From Prosapia bicincta (lineage: Eukaryota; Arthropoda; Insecta; Hemiptera; Cercopidae), in contig JBAIZL010000006.1 of assembly GCA_036971475.1 (NCBI GenBank), positions 94,083,265-94,147,264 on the forward strand: a stretch of DNA of 64,000 nt, given 5' to 3'. Positions 51,280-62,159 of this stretch are shown here, piece after piece. Position 1 is the first letter of the stretch, and every line of letters starts with the position of its first letter. Both the position numbers and the translations under genes were made by a program. A model generated the notes under the pieces. The model searched no databases. It was not told the DNA's origin and saw only the letters and a program-made list of their open reading frames with translations.

Positions 51280-51496
51280 ACTGTGAATCTCACCACACAT
51301 TAGTTCAATAGAAACAAACACACTAGTTTATAACACAGACTCGTTTCAGCGACGATTTCGCCATCCTCAGTGCCTGGCTACTCAGTAAGTAGAAGCCAAG
51401 CATAGAGGTAGGCGACATCGTCGCTGAGACTAGTCTGTGTTATAAATTATTGTATTTGTTTCTATTAGACGAATGTGTGATGAGATTCAGAGTTTA
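51280..51496. mobile_element. Foldback element with hammerhead subfamily B motifs
   Basis: The ends pair (CTGTGAATCTCACCACACAT near 51281-51300 with a complementary run ending about 51492). The inner arms pair around ACACAGACT...CGACGAT and its complement. The left arm carries an intact hammerhead-like core on the minus strand. The right arm (plus, about 51401-51440) has GAGA instead of GAAA and a damaged first box, but keeps the GUC triplet. It lies about 400 bp from the satellite's right edge. Confidence 0.82.
51335..51373 (-). ncRNA. Hammerhead ribozyme-like core, canonical (subfamily B)
   Basis: Minus strand: CUGAGGA at 51370-51364; U; stem II GGCGA (51362-51358) with UCGCU (51352-51348) and loop AAUCG; GAAA at 51347-51344; C51343 and G51340 closing GA; then U51339, C51338. 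All core boxes and the GUC triplet are present, with the predicted cut after 51338. Stem I is about 3 bp (GCA with UGU). The match is sequence-level; cleavage is untested. Confidence 0.65.
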
Positions 51497-52547
51497 TTAT
51501 TTCATTTTTTTCCGTTGTGAATAGTTCTCACTAAGGTTCTCTAATTAACCTAATATACTTAGTGACCCAGTCAAATTGTAACCAGAGCAGTATTAACGAA
51601 TTTCGTTTCAATTTAGATACTAGCGAAATTCTTGTAACGATATTTTTAGTTTACACATATTTCTAAATGAATAAATGCATTTTATCAACATTCTTCAGTT
51701 TCCGTGGGAACCGCAAATGCTATCGCCACTGACCACCATGTGTCGTGTATTACTTGATATCTACCCAATTTATAATAATTTCTCATTTGAAACTGTTTTC
51801 TTTTCAATTCTCTCTGCATTTATCCAGTTTCTGTTATCCACCTAATCTTCCACTTGCATTGTGGATTGCCATCAAATCGAAAATAGTATCCTTACTCTGA
51901 TTTCTAACTTCCGGTTTTATACATCAGGTTCGTATTGCTATCTTTAGAATCGAGATTTGATACTTATTGACTATTTTGGTTCTCTTTATTAATAAAGTGC
52001 GTATGCCCTGAGTATGGATCGAAATTAACACAAAGCAAGAAATGGAATCATGATTTTGTTCTGGCATTGTGAATTTCTTCATTAGACTAATAACAGCTTT
52101 TCGTTCATTAAAAAATTTAGAGTATTTATGATTTTTAATCTTGTTTTGTACATTTCGAAGCAATTAAGGTAATTTAATGTGATAAAATATTTATTGCTTA
52201 ATCTTAATTTAACCCTTAATATTAAATAAGTATAATTATAACTAAAGTATAAAAACAGAATCGAAGAACACAATCAAATGTTTAATGTTAACATTGTTTT
52301 GAATTCTCTTGGACAATTCCATTTGTTCTTCCCAAATGAAAGCAAGATAATTATGAAACGTTAAACACACACAAAATAGCCCCACCAGACGGTGGCAATG
52401 TTTATTTATCTTATATGTTTCATTAAATTGGATCTTTTAGTGAAAAGGTTACTATATTCGAAATTCATTAGTATTAACTATCGAAAGTAAGCATCCGCAG
52501 ACAGAAAGAAGAGTTATGTGTATGTTTATAATTAGTAGTCTCTTTAT
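51497..52547. other. AT-rich intergenic DNA, nothing recognised
   Basis: Two overlapping minus-strand frames (51924-52163 and 52082-52273) have no domain and ordinary background composition. Confidence 0.55.
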
Positions 52548-52684
52548 TTAATATCTCTCTTTCTCTCTCCCCCTCTCTTTCTCTTTCTTTCTCTTCCTCT
52601 CTCTCTCTCTCTTTCTCTCTCTTTCTCTTTCTATCTCTTTTTTCCTCTCTCTCTCTCTCCCTCTCTCTCTATGTATATGTATGT

Positions 52685-52749
<65 letters not shown>

Positions 52750-52762
52750 CGTGCGTGCCTTT
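52548..52762. repeat. Compound (CT)n-(TA)n-(TG)n microsatellite
   Basis: A pyrimidine CT/CTTT tract at about 52551-52670, then GTATGTATA and TA repeats to about 52711, then TG to 52739, then GCGCGTGTGCG. If read on the minus strand it gives an Arg/Glu-rich false protein. Confidence 0.97.
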
Positions 52763-53943
52763 GTATAGATCTTAGAAAAGGTATAGATTCAAATGTTAAA
52801 GCAATATACTGTAATATTAGGAATTTGTAATTCAAAGAATGAATTTTCTTTTTATAATTTCAAATTGAACAAACATCTGACAGTTAGTATAGCCTATACT
52901 GTATTTCAAAATATAAATCTTGAAAACGAGTTCTAAATTGGGTAAAGTTTGAAACGTTAATTATGCAGGAAAACCTAGCAAAATAACTTCAGCTACCAAA
53001 ACCTATTATTTAGTGATTGGTCATCAGCTAGCTATAAAGAGGTTGATACCGCGTTACCTCTGATTATCCAATAATATTGAACGATTTTTTTGCAATTATA
53101 ATTAATATAATAATAACTTTTATTTTCATACATTAGTATAGTGCTTCTCTTATTACACAACATGCTACAATATCAATAGTACTGTCACTATACCGCAATC
53201 ATGTTAAACTAGGCGCATTAAAATAATTAAATTACAAAAGAAAAGAACACTATATGATAAGTCAATTTAAAACGAATTTTTCTATAAAACTACCATTTTA
53301 AGTCCATTTTACATTGAAAATTTCTAAATATTAAAAAAAACTTACAGATTTCTATTTGGAATGAGTTAAATGTTCGACATATTAGTTTCAATAAGTTATT
53401 GTAACAAATATGTGTTTATTTTTAATACTTTTGGTGGTCAGGACAAAGACATATTTGTCTAAGAATTAATGACTAACAGCGTACAGTAGTTTTGTAGAGA
53501 TCTCTTTTGTATGCTTGAATATGTTTCCTTTCTTGTGAAATACGACCGTAATAAAACTGTCTAGATCTTTTACGAAGGAGCGTTCTGTGAAAAGACTGAC
53601 AAAAAAATCGAAATTTTAATGTTCGTATAAAATTCTTGTTCGTATTGAAATACGTCGGACGTATTGTTTGTATACTGATCCATACGTACTTGCATAAATT
53701 AGTAGGATGCACATTAGAAATAATAAACTGCTCTTGATGTTTTCAGAGAGGAGTATCTCAATAAATACACAAAAACCTCTTAACCATAAACTTTCTTTAT
53801 TTTACCCTTTCTGGGCATCTTTCTGCGTATTTGTAGCATAATGGGCTCTTGTAAGGTTCTTGTTGCAACTAGCCTTCGTTGGGAATGGGCGTGGAACGGT
53901 TCTACTTAAAATGTTATCAAAATAAGGATTCGTAGTATTTTAG
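52763..53943. other. AT-rich intergenic DNA with a short repeat-end remnant
   Basis: Mostly featureless. At about 53765-53810 the word ACAAAAACCTCTTAAC and its neighbourhood resemble the reverse complement of 1380-1420 beside the hammerhead-like motif, suggesting a decayed end of the same repeat family. A short open stretch with Met (53841-53909) matches nothing known. Confidence 0.45.
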
Positions 53944-54065
53944 GGAAAACCGTTAAATGGGATCCTTTTAAACTTCAAGAAGGTCTTGAGAGCAAGCAGG
54001 ACCTTCATGAGGCCTCCGTTCTTCGGCCTCAAGTGGCAACTGAGTGGTTTGACAGATTCATCCAG
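53944..54065 (+). CDS. Possible isolated internal exon, unknown protein
   Basis: A 122-nt block is open in one frame. Its translation has a coding-like composition: KTVKWDPFKLQEGLESKQ, followed by DLHEASVLRPQ and ending ATEWFDRFIQ. It is preceded by TATTTTAG (acceptor-like, weak pyrimidine tract) and followed by CAG/GTTAAT (donor-like). Its lower AT content stands out from its flanks. I do not recognise the family, and no neighbouring exon could be found. A fossil transposase fragment is the main alternative. Confidence 0.3.
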
Positions 54066-54622
54066 GTTAATAATTACTTTTAGCTTACTTGCAGTGCAAG
54101 TCGTATATAATTATATTAAACAAAATTATAAAATTTTTATTGTATCGTAAATCATTACTATGGTGGTTAGGGTATAATAAGGCGGAGATAAATATTATTA
54201 AACAATGTTGAATTTTTCCCTCGCTTTAAAACTATTTTAATATATAACTGAACGCTTTGCAACATTTATTTTAACGGGCACGTCATTTTTAATTTGTTTC
54301 ATTTTCTAAAGTTAATTCACAATATAAATACCCTAATCATTCTCTGGTACAATTCTAATGTAGTTAACACTTGTAATTGACACTGTATTTAACCTTTGTG
54401 GTAATTACCAATATTTTCTGAACATTTAAAAACTATTATATTATTTATATATTTAAATGTATTCACGCTATCTGTGAATAGAAAGCACTTGAGTAAGTAT
54501 ACTACTTTGTTTATAGTTAAAAATAATATTTACACCTTTATAGAATTTTGTCCAGTGAAGCTAAATAGTGAACAAAAAAGTGGAAGGGTTTCATTTGTCA
54601 TACCACACAGATCTATTCCTTG
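54066..54622. other. AT-rich intergenic DNA, nothing recognised
   Basis: No supported gene. The plus frame at 54474-54713 runs into the MITE that follows and is discounted. Confidence 0.55.
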
Positions 54623-54630
54623 CTTTAATC

Positions 54631-54742
54631 AAGGGGTTCCCAAACCTTTTGGTACTACGCCCCCTCTTTTTGAAATGAAAGCCTCCCACGCTCCCCTCCA
54701 CTTTACACTATAAATAAATAGTATGGGCTTATTAAAAAGAAA

Positions 54743-54799
<57 letters not shown>

Positions 54800-55262
54800 C
54801 TACATTGAAAACAAATTATACATACTTTCACAAGAAACATGATACACCATTTCAAGTTTTAATTCGCAGGATAAATTTTAACTGCTAAGAGGAAATCCTA
54901 TTACTGAGACGGATGAGCTAGAATATTTTTCACTATCATACCTATTTGGGGTTGTATTTTAGTAAATAGTCAACGCAAGTCAATTTAATTTAATTTCAAG
55001 TTTACAAAAATTTGCACATTTATTTATGTTTCTTTTATAAATGCATACATTTCATTAAATTTTTCTGAACATCATATTCAGTTACCTATGTAAAACAATC
55101 TGAGGTGTAAATTTAGTTTTAAATATTGATAAATTATTTACCCAACTTTTAACTACATGAGAATTTATCTTCCTATTTTCCAACTGGTTTTGCGCCTCCC
55201 TGATTTGCCTTCACCTACCCCCCCCCCCCGGGTCACCCCCCCCCACAGTTTGGGAACCCATG
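54631..55262. mobile_element. hAT-like non-autonomous element (MITE), about 632 bp
   Basis: The ends are imperfect inverted repeats: AAGGGGTTCCCAAACC at the left and CAGTTTGGGAACCCATG at the right, typical of hAT termini. Flanking octamers CTTTAATC (54623-54630) and TTTTAATC (55263-55270) match at seven of eight positions, fitting the 8-bp target duplication of hAT. The interior is AT-rich, with an (AT)n run at about 54752-54796 and a C-rich tract at 55219-55244. It encodes no transposase. Confidence 0.85.
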
Positions 55263-56325
55263 TTTTAATCGATCTGTGGATGTGGACGAACAAGAATTAT
55301 GTTGTTAAAGATTGAAAACTCGAAAAAGATTTATAAATATACATAGTGAGAGAGTGAACTAATAGCAGGAATTGTAAAACAATTTCAGTAATATAAGTTA
55401 ATTCTAAATTTTGTATTTTATATAGCTCCCGAAATCAACTCCTAACAATTATGTTTTCACTGTTTTGGTCCCGTGCCCATTTTGGTTTTCCTTGCATTAC
55501 GTTCTTTATAAACGTTACCCTTTAAATCAAGTTTTCTTGAGTTATTAAAAGAACTATTATCAAGGGTTGGCCTAATATTAGGCATGAAAACGTCGCGTAC
55601 AACTTGTTAATGTCGATTGCTACAGGTAAGTAATATTATGTGAATAATAAATAAGTAATATTTCTGGAAAGTCTTTTAAAATTTCCATGGCATGAGAATG
55701 TTTTCAGATTCAATTAATGTTGTTTATTTTTAATTACCTTTATATTGTGTTATAGGAATGGTTAACTATACCTGCTCAGACTTTCTGTGTAACAATGACA
55801 TTGTAGTTTTATATTTTATATAAATTCATTATATTTAAGTGTTCTTTTAAATAATTACAATGTAGGGCATGGACTATTTTCAACTTCAGACTTAATTTAA
55901 CAAACATGGATTTAAAGAATTTTTTGGTTTTGGCCATCTAAGTTTTTCTTTCTTCTTGGCTTTGGTAGTGACATTAACCTTAAAACATTGTCCTTTCCTG
56001 AGTCTGATAGCTTTGTGTCTTTCTTTCTGTTGGAAAACTAATTAACTTCCTTCGGAAGAGTTGGACAGTTGTGAAAGGGATGTACATGTACAAAGATTAA
56101 TTAGAACAGAGACTCTAGCTATTGGGTTTAATTTTTGTGAGAAGATGTATTATCTTACGTGTTAAGGTATTTAGATCTGAGGTCAATGAAAATTATTAAC
56201 AATTATCATGATTGGTAAAATCATGGTGGTTTTGTGATGGCTCCTCTTTGTTGATGTTCACAAAGCTTACAAATGTTTTGGAGAGACCGTGTAGTTGGGG
56301 TTTTACCTTTAATGTATTTGTAGTC
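55263..56325. other. AT-rich intergenic DNA, nothing recognised
   Basis: No coding frame, RNA or repeat recognised between the MITE and the minisatellite. Confidence 0.55.
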
Positions 56326-58090
56326 ATATCTGTCGTATAGTTCTATTTGTATCTGTCGAGCAGTTGTAATTGCATCTGTCGTGTAGTTGTAGTTTTATCT
56401 AACGTGTAGTTGTAGTTATATAAGTAGTGTAGTTGTAGTAGGTGTCGTGAAGTTGCAGTTATATCTGTCGTATGGTTCTATTTGTATCTGTCGAGCAGTT
56501 GTAATTGCATCTGTCGTGTAGTTGTAGTTTTATCTAACGTGTAGTTGTAGTTATATAAGTCGTGTAGTTGTAGTAGGTGTCGTGAAGTTGCAGTTATATC
56601 TGTCGTATAGTTCTATTTGTATCTGTCGAGCAGTTGTAATTGCATCTGTCGTGTAGTTGTAGTTTTATCTAACGTGTAGTTGTAGTTATATCAGTCGTGT
56701 AGTTGTAGTAGGTGTCGTGAAGTTGTAGTTATATCTGTCGTATAGTTCTATTTGTATCTGTCGAGCAGTTGTAATTGCATCTGTCGTGTAGTTGTAGTTT
56801 TATCTAACGTGTAGTTGTAGTTATATAAGTCGTGTAGTTGTAGTAGGTGTCGTGAAGTTGCAGTTATATCTGTCGTATAGTTCTATTTGTATCTGTCGAG
56901 CAGTTGTAATTGCATCTGTCGTGTAGTTGTAGTTTTATCTAACGTGTAGTTGTAGTTATATAAGTCGTGTAGTTGTAGTAGGTGTCGTGAAGTTGCAGTT
57001 ATATCTGTCGTATAGTTCTATTTGTATCTGTCGAGCAGTTGTAATTGCATCTGTCGTGTAGTTGTAGTTTTATCTAACGTGTAGTTGTAGTTATATAAGT
57101 CGTGTAGTTGTAGTAGGTGTCGTGAAGTTGCAGTTATATCTGTCGTATAGTTCTATTTGTATCTGTCGAGCAGTTGTAATTGCATCTGTCGTGTAGTTGT
57201 AGTTTTATCTAACGTGTAGTTGTAGTTATATAAGTCGTGTAGTTGTAGTAGGTGTCGTGAAGTTGTAGTTATATCAGTCGTGTAGTTGTAGTTTTATCTA
57301 ACGTGTAGTTGTAGTTATATAAGTCGTGTAGTTGTAGTAGGTGTCGTGAAGTTGCAGTTATATCTGTCGTATAGTTCTATTTGTATCTGTCGAGCAGTTG
57401 TAATTGCATCTGTCGTGTAGTTGTAGTTTTATCTAACGTGTAGTTGTAGTTATATAAGTCGTGTAGTTGTAGTAGGTGTCGTGAAGTTGTAGTTATATCT
57501 GTCGTGTAGTTCTATTTGTATCTGTCGAGCAGTTGTAATTGCATCTGCCGTGTAGTTGTAGTTTTATCTAACGTGTAGTTGTAGTTATATAAGTCGTGTA
57601 GTTGTAGTAGGTGTCGTGAAGTTGTAGTTATATCTGTCGTATAGTTCTATTTGTATCTGTCGAGCAGTTGTAATTGCATCTGTCGTGTAGTTGTAGTTCT
57701 ATCTAACGTGTAGTTGTAGTTATATAAGTCGTGTAGTTGTAGTAGGTGTCGTGAAGTTGTAGTTATATCAGTCGTGTAGTTGTAGTTTTATCTAACGTGT
57801 AGTTGTAGTTATATAAGTCGTGTAGTTGTAGTAGGTGTCGTGAAGTTGCAGTTATATCTGTCGTATAGTTCTATTTGTATCTGTCGAGCAGTTGTAATTG
57901 CATCTGTCGTGTAGTTGTAGTTTTATCTAACGTGTAGTTGTAGTTATATAAGTCGTGTAGTTGTAGTATGTGTCTTGTAGTTGTAGTTATATCTGTCGTT
58001 TAGTTGCAATTGTATCTGCCGTGTTTTGTAGTTATATCTGTTGTGTAGTTGTATTTGTGCCTGTCGTGTAGTTTTAGTTTTATCTGTCGG
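56326..58090. repeat. 135-bp minisatellite, about 13 units, built from 23-bp subunits
   Basis: ATATCTGTCG recurs at 56326, 56461, 56596, 56731, 56866, 57001 and 57136, an exact 135-bp period. Each unit consists of five 23-bp subunits plus one of 20 bp, all variants of a TCTGTCGTGTAGTTGTAGTT-like word, so a 23-bp repeat was first amplified and a six-subunit block was then amplified again. Shortened units lacking about three subunits occur near 57250 and 57760, and the right end (57960-58090) shows free-standing degenerate subunits. CpG in the TCG core is largely kept. Direct repeats only; no coding role. Confidence 0.95.
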
Positions 58091-59022
58091 GCAGTTGTTA
58101 TTCCAGTACTAACTTTATAAAATAAACATGACTGTAGTTCATTTTCACAAATTCTTAGAGTGCAGTGCTGCCCAACCTGATGTCTCGGGAAAACGCATTT
58201 ATATAAGGTTCTAAGACCTTCAAACCATGTACTTCGAATAAAGTAAACACACACACACACACACACACACACAACCTTCAGATACATCAAAAGAAATCAT
58301 TGAAGAAATAAAAACCTTTGGGAGGAAATTAAAACAAATATAGAGTTCTTTTCTTAGAATTTGTATAACTAAAATTCTTCTCTGCAGTCGAGTATTGAAT
58401 CACAAACCTTCGAAGATGACTAACATGGAAGCTAAACGCACTTCAGGTCCAAGTTTCTTTAGTAAATTTGGTGGTTTTTGGGATGAGTTTTTAAACTGAA
58501 TAGGGGTTGCATTTTAGTTTCACTGTTGTTTTTGTCATACAAATATAGCCGTCTATAGGGGCAACATAGTTGTCAATGAACCCCTCAATCGCAAGAAGGT
58601 GTACCAATAGGCCTATTTTCTCTTCATTTATCCATTACTCTCTCTCTAATCTTGGAACTACTTCATCATATTCCTCTCATGAACCTATTTAACTGCTATT
58701 TGCTTTTCGCCCTAATCAATTGCAAAACGCTTGATTAAACAAAGTAGTTTCAAAAGTTTTTTTGTTTTATCCGAATTTAACATCTTTACAATTTTTGAAA
58801 CTTTTACAATCATCTTAAAACTTGACAACTAAATGAAAAGGGACGCTTCCGTTCTTGTAATAGTTATAAACGATCTCTACTTTGGAAATTAATGTTTAGG
58901 CAAACAATAATGAGGCAGACATATTTTTATTCAGGTATTTCGTTAATTGTTACGAATGTTACAGAAATTAGTGAGTTTGGCTGAAAACATCTTAAACAAA
59001 ATTTAAAAAAACATATACTACA
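58091..59022. other. Intergenic DNA with (CA)n and a weak hammerhead-like remnant
   Basis: (CA)n lies at 58246-58273. Near 58408-58445, GAAGATGACTAACATGGAAGC followed by TAAACGC vaguely recalls a hammerhead core but has no clean boxes. The minus frame at 58000-58290 is the translation of the minisatellite edge and (CA)n. Confidence 0.5.
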
Positions 59023-59574
59023 GACAGTTGAAAGCAGTGGGTGCGGTCTAAAGTGGAATATGAAGACGACGAAATTAAAGTGATTACGAAAAATCGTGAT
59101 TTGATTCATGGTTCACTAGGAGTGTGAAAAGATAATGTGAATGTGGATTATAATTATCGTGTGTGTTGCGTGAACGATGATTGGGACAACAGAAAAATTA
59201 GACGCAGAATTGAATTAGAATAGCAATGTTGAAGTTTTTCAAACAGAAAGAGATAGGAAAACGTTTATATTTGTACGTTTATGTCTGGCATATGTGCAAC
59301 GTTATCTTGTATGGCGATGTTCGAACATGTTCGAAAAGCAGAGGTTTTTCAATTATGGATTTATATATAACAATGTTAAAAATCCCCTGGACTGCTGGAA
59401 TCACTGGAAAGCCAGATGAAAATTAGAAGTGAAATTAATAATACATTTAGAAAATCGTGAATAGATCAAAATTGTACATCAGGAAAAGTGTCACCTACGG
59501 ATATAATTCAGGGCAAGATTGTAGGGTTGGCGTACAAAGACAGATGGGCGACGTGGCTTGAAGGATTCGATTGA
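59023..59574 (+). pseudogene. Decayed RTE-like LINE, 3' part of reverse transcriptase region
   Basis: Broken plus-strand frames give, in order, peptides matching the conserved tail of RTE-type LINE proteins as I know them. GLKWNMKTTKLKVITKNRD corresponds to the usual GL.IN..KTK.M..S.N block, and NRKIRRRIELE to the ..EI..RI..A block. Then comes LYG and FSIMDLYITMLKIPWTAGIT, the F..W..R.ML.I.WT block, and finally IIQGKIVGLAYKDRWATWLE, the GK..G...R.R..WL block. Stops and frameshifts separate them. No 5' part is present. The order and spacing make the family call fairly safe; clade detail is inference. Confidence 0.7.
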
Positions 59575-59931
59575 GTGATATACCACTCTATAGAGTAATT
59601 AACGAGTCATTAACAAAGTGGGTAAATTGGGAGTCGGAATTTTGGATAACGTGAATATCTTGGAAATGGTTGAAATGTCAAGGGACAAGTCACTTGCAGT
59701 AAAAGGAAATAAATCTCTACTTCAACTTTGTATTTATCTTTACAAATATTAGAAACTATTTAATTCAAAGCGGATCTTTTTTTAAAAGAAAGGACTATAA
59801 TTTTATCAGTTCCTACTATTAGTTCACTCTCCCTATATATGTAGCCTACAGTATTTTGTTCAAATTTTCAATACTTTTTTCTTCAACAATTCAAGTTCAA
59901 ATACATTTTGTGAAATCTGTAGTGAATGACA
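59575..59931. other. AT-rich intergenic DNA, possibly 3' trail of the LINE
   Basis: No clear 3' tail or target duplication of the preceding LINE could be placed. Otherwise featureless. Confidence 0.45.
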
Positions 59932-59939
59932 CTTGAGGT

Positions 59940-60194
59940 GGTTTAGCCAGGACGATAGTTTGCGGGGGGGGGCACGACTCAGAGGATTAAGGGGAAATAA
60001 GCTTCCTGGGGAAATATTGAACGTTTTTATATCTATAAATAATATTTTATGCTATTTTGGCACAAAAATTGTGAGTCGTCGGGAAGCTGTTTTGCTGAAA
60101 ACCTAGCTCTGTTTTATAGATTAATATTGTTTGCTAAAACTAATGGGTTCGAGGGGGCACGTGCTCTCTGTGCCCCCCTCTGGGTACGCTACTG
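59940..60194. mobile_element. hAT-like MITE, about 255 bp, perfect 8-bp target duplication
   Basis: Flanked by CTTGAGGT at 59932-59939 and 60195-60202. The right end reads CAGTAGCGTACCCAGAGGGG in reverse complement. The left end (TTTAGCCAGGACGATAG then a G run) is a worn version of the same CAGTGGCGTAGCCAGG-type terminus known from hAT elements. The inside carries G-rich then C-rich stretches that pair. No transposase. The small plus frame at 60049-60231 crosses the element end and is not a gene. Confidence 0.85.
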
Positions 60195-60289
60195 CTTGAG
60201 GTTACAGTTTGTTTTAATGTTAATTCATTAATTAAATTTAGTCAAATAATTTTAGTTTCTATTTTCCCACTCAATATTTGGATTCTGCC

Positions 60290-60296
<7 letters not shown>

Positions 60297-60342
<46 letters not shown>
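60297..60342. repeat. (TA)n microsatellite
   Basis: Pure TA run of about 46 bp. Confidence 0.97.
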
Positions 60343-60344
<2 letters not shown>

Positions 60345-61824
60345 TTATTTGTAATTATTTAATAAAAAGAAAGTGTAAAAACATTTTTCTTTGCTAGTCA
60401 GAGTAGGAATTGACTTTAATTTTTTTTTAATTTTACTTGTTTAACATTATGTATTTCATTACTCGCGACTTGTAATAAATATAGAAAACCTTTTATCAGA
60501 TATTGCGTTATTTAGAAGTTGTATATCCGCGCGATCGCTCCCTGTTACATAAACACATTGTTCACTTCTGACAGCATACACACATGTGAAGAATTGTAAG
60601 GGACTCTTAAACGTATTAAATCGTGCCTCGCTCTCGTACTTTGGCCAACACAATAGAAATCCTTCTTTTATTAAAAGAACAAAGATTATTTTGCTTAGTG
60701 TGTTTAAAATTTCATTTTACGTTACGTGTGTCAGTGATAACAGGAATATAAATGTAAATATGCCACATGAATAACACAGTCTTGGCGTCGGGCCAACTTT
60801 GCAACCCTCGCACAGAAACTTTTATATTGAACACTTCCTCGTTTTATTACACTCCCTTGGTTGGCAAACAAGATTATATAACTTATTTGTCTAATCACGT
60901 TTATATTTTATTCTCAAAGTATCAACTGATTCCAAACACTTGATTCGAGTTGTATTTTCAATGTGAAACTAACGAGCACATTGCTGTAATGCGTTGAAGC
61001 TGTCAGACGTATGCATTTGGTGCTCCGCTATATATGTAATTTAAAGTGGGAAAAAGTTATTATTTTGACTTCATTTTTGGTATAGTTTATTGTTATAACG
61101 TATTCTGACGTTTAGTGGTAAAATTGTGATAACTTTTTAGTTATTCTGATAATTTTTAGTGTAAAAACATCTGTGAGCGTTTTGAGGTTATCAGTACAAT
61201 AGTGAATTTTGTGTTAATGTGATATTGTTCCAGTTTAAAGGATTTTGAACAGTAAGTACTGATATTTTATCATCTGACTAATCATTATTTAAAGATAATT
61301 TGATTATTTTAGTAATAATAGTAAGTGTTTGAGATTTAAATATACCCAGAAGGGGGAATCATTAATTATTATTTACGATTTACATTTGCAGAAATGAGTT
61401 TCTTTGAATTAATTGTTTCTTTTATTGCTTTTTGTAGATTCTGGTTAGTAAGAAACTTGTTTTTGAATTAGGTTTATTATTTACTAATAACAGTACTAGT
61501 TTTGATGGTGAAAAGACATTATTTAACTCATTACAGAATTTTTAAAGATTTTCCATGTATAAGTCAGATAAGGGGCAAGTTATGCAATTAGGCAAGGCAT
61601 TGTCCTGTCTGAACTTGTCCACGCTGCATTTAGCATTGGGCGGTATTGAATTAATTTAAATTTGAAGAAAATTGTTTTGTTTTTGATATTTATGTTATTT
61701 TGGACTGAATATATGTTTTAGATGGTAATAATAATAATTATTATTAATAATAATATAATTATTGTTGTTATTGTATTGAAATAATTATATTTCAAATTTA
61801 AACTTATTGAAGAATTTAAAAATT
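60343..61824. other. Intergenic DNA, nothing firm
   Basis: AT-rich with ATA/ATT runs (61727-61760). A GTAAGT after AACA at about 61252 could be a splice donor, but no associated coding frame exists. The opposed short frames at 60459-60653 and 60586-60774 have no domain. Confidence 0.5.
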
Positions 61825-61844
61825 GTGTGTGTGTATATTTGTGT

Positions 61845-61892
<48 letters not shown>

Positions 61893-61925
61893 ATATTTAG
61901 TGCGTGTGTGTTTGTGTGTGTGTAT
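61825..61925. repeat. (GT)n microsatellite
   Basis: GT tract, pure at about 61848-61889, with interrupted GTGTGTTTGTG continuations on both sides. Confidence 0.96.
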
Positions 61926-62159
61926 TGGAGAACGAGTGAAAAAAGGGAAAAGAGTTCGATGGATCTGGGGGAGGGGACGTATCAACGACGAAAGTGAGAG
62001 GAAAAAAGGGGACGAAAAGGGCGAAACGTGGTACTTCTGAAGGCTCTCCGGGGGAGGAGAATTATTCTGCGATGGTGAGGCATAGGGCCGATGGTTGGTT
62101 GAAAACGATTTAGGGGTTATGTGATGGAATCAATGGTTATGTAGGGTCAAATTATTCTT

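Noticed and set aside
52548..52835. Arg/Glu-rich minus-strand frame
   Set aside because: Translation of the compound CT/TA/TG microsatellite; the same applies to frames over microsatellites at 7144-7356, 10527-10730, 58000-58290, 61785-61985 and 61807-62040.
54474..54713. Plus-strand frame of 79 codons
   Set aside because: It runs across the target duplication and left end of the hAT-like MITE.
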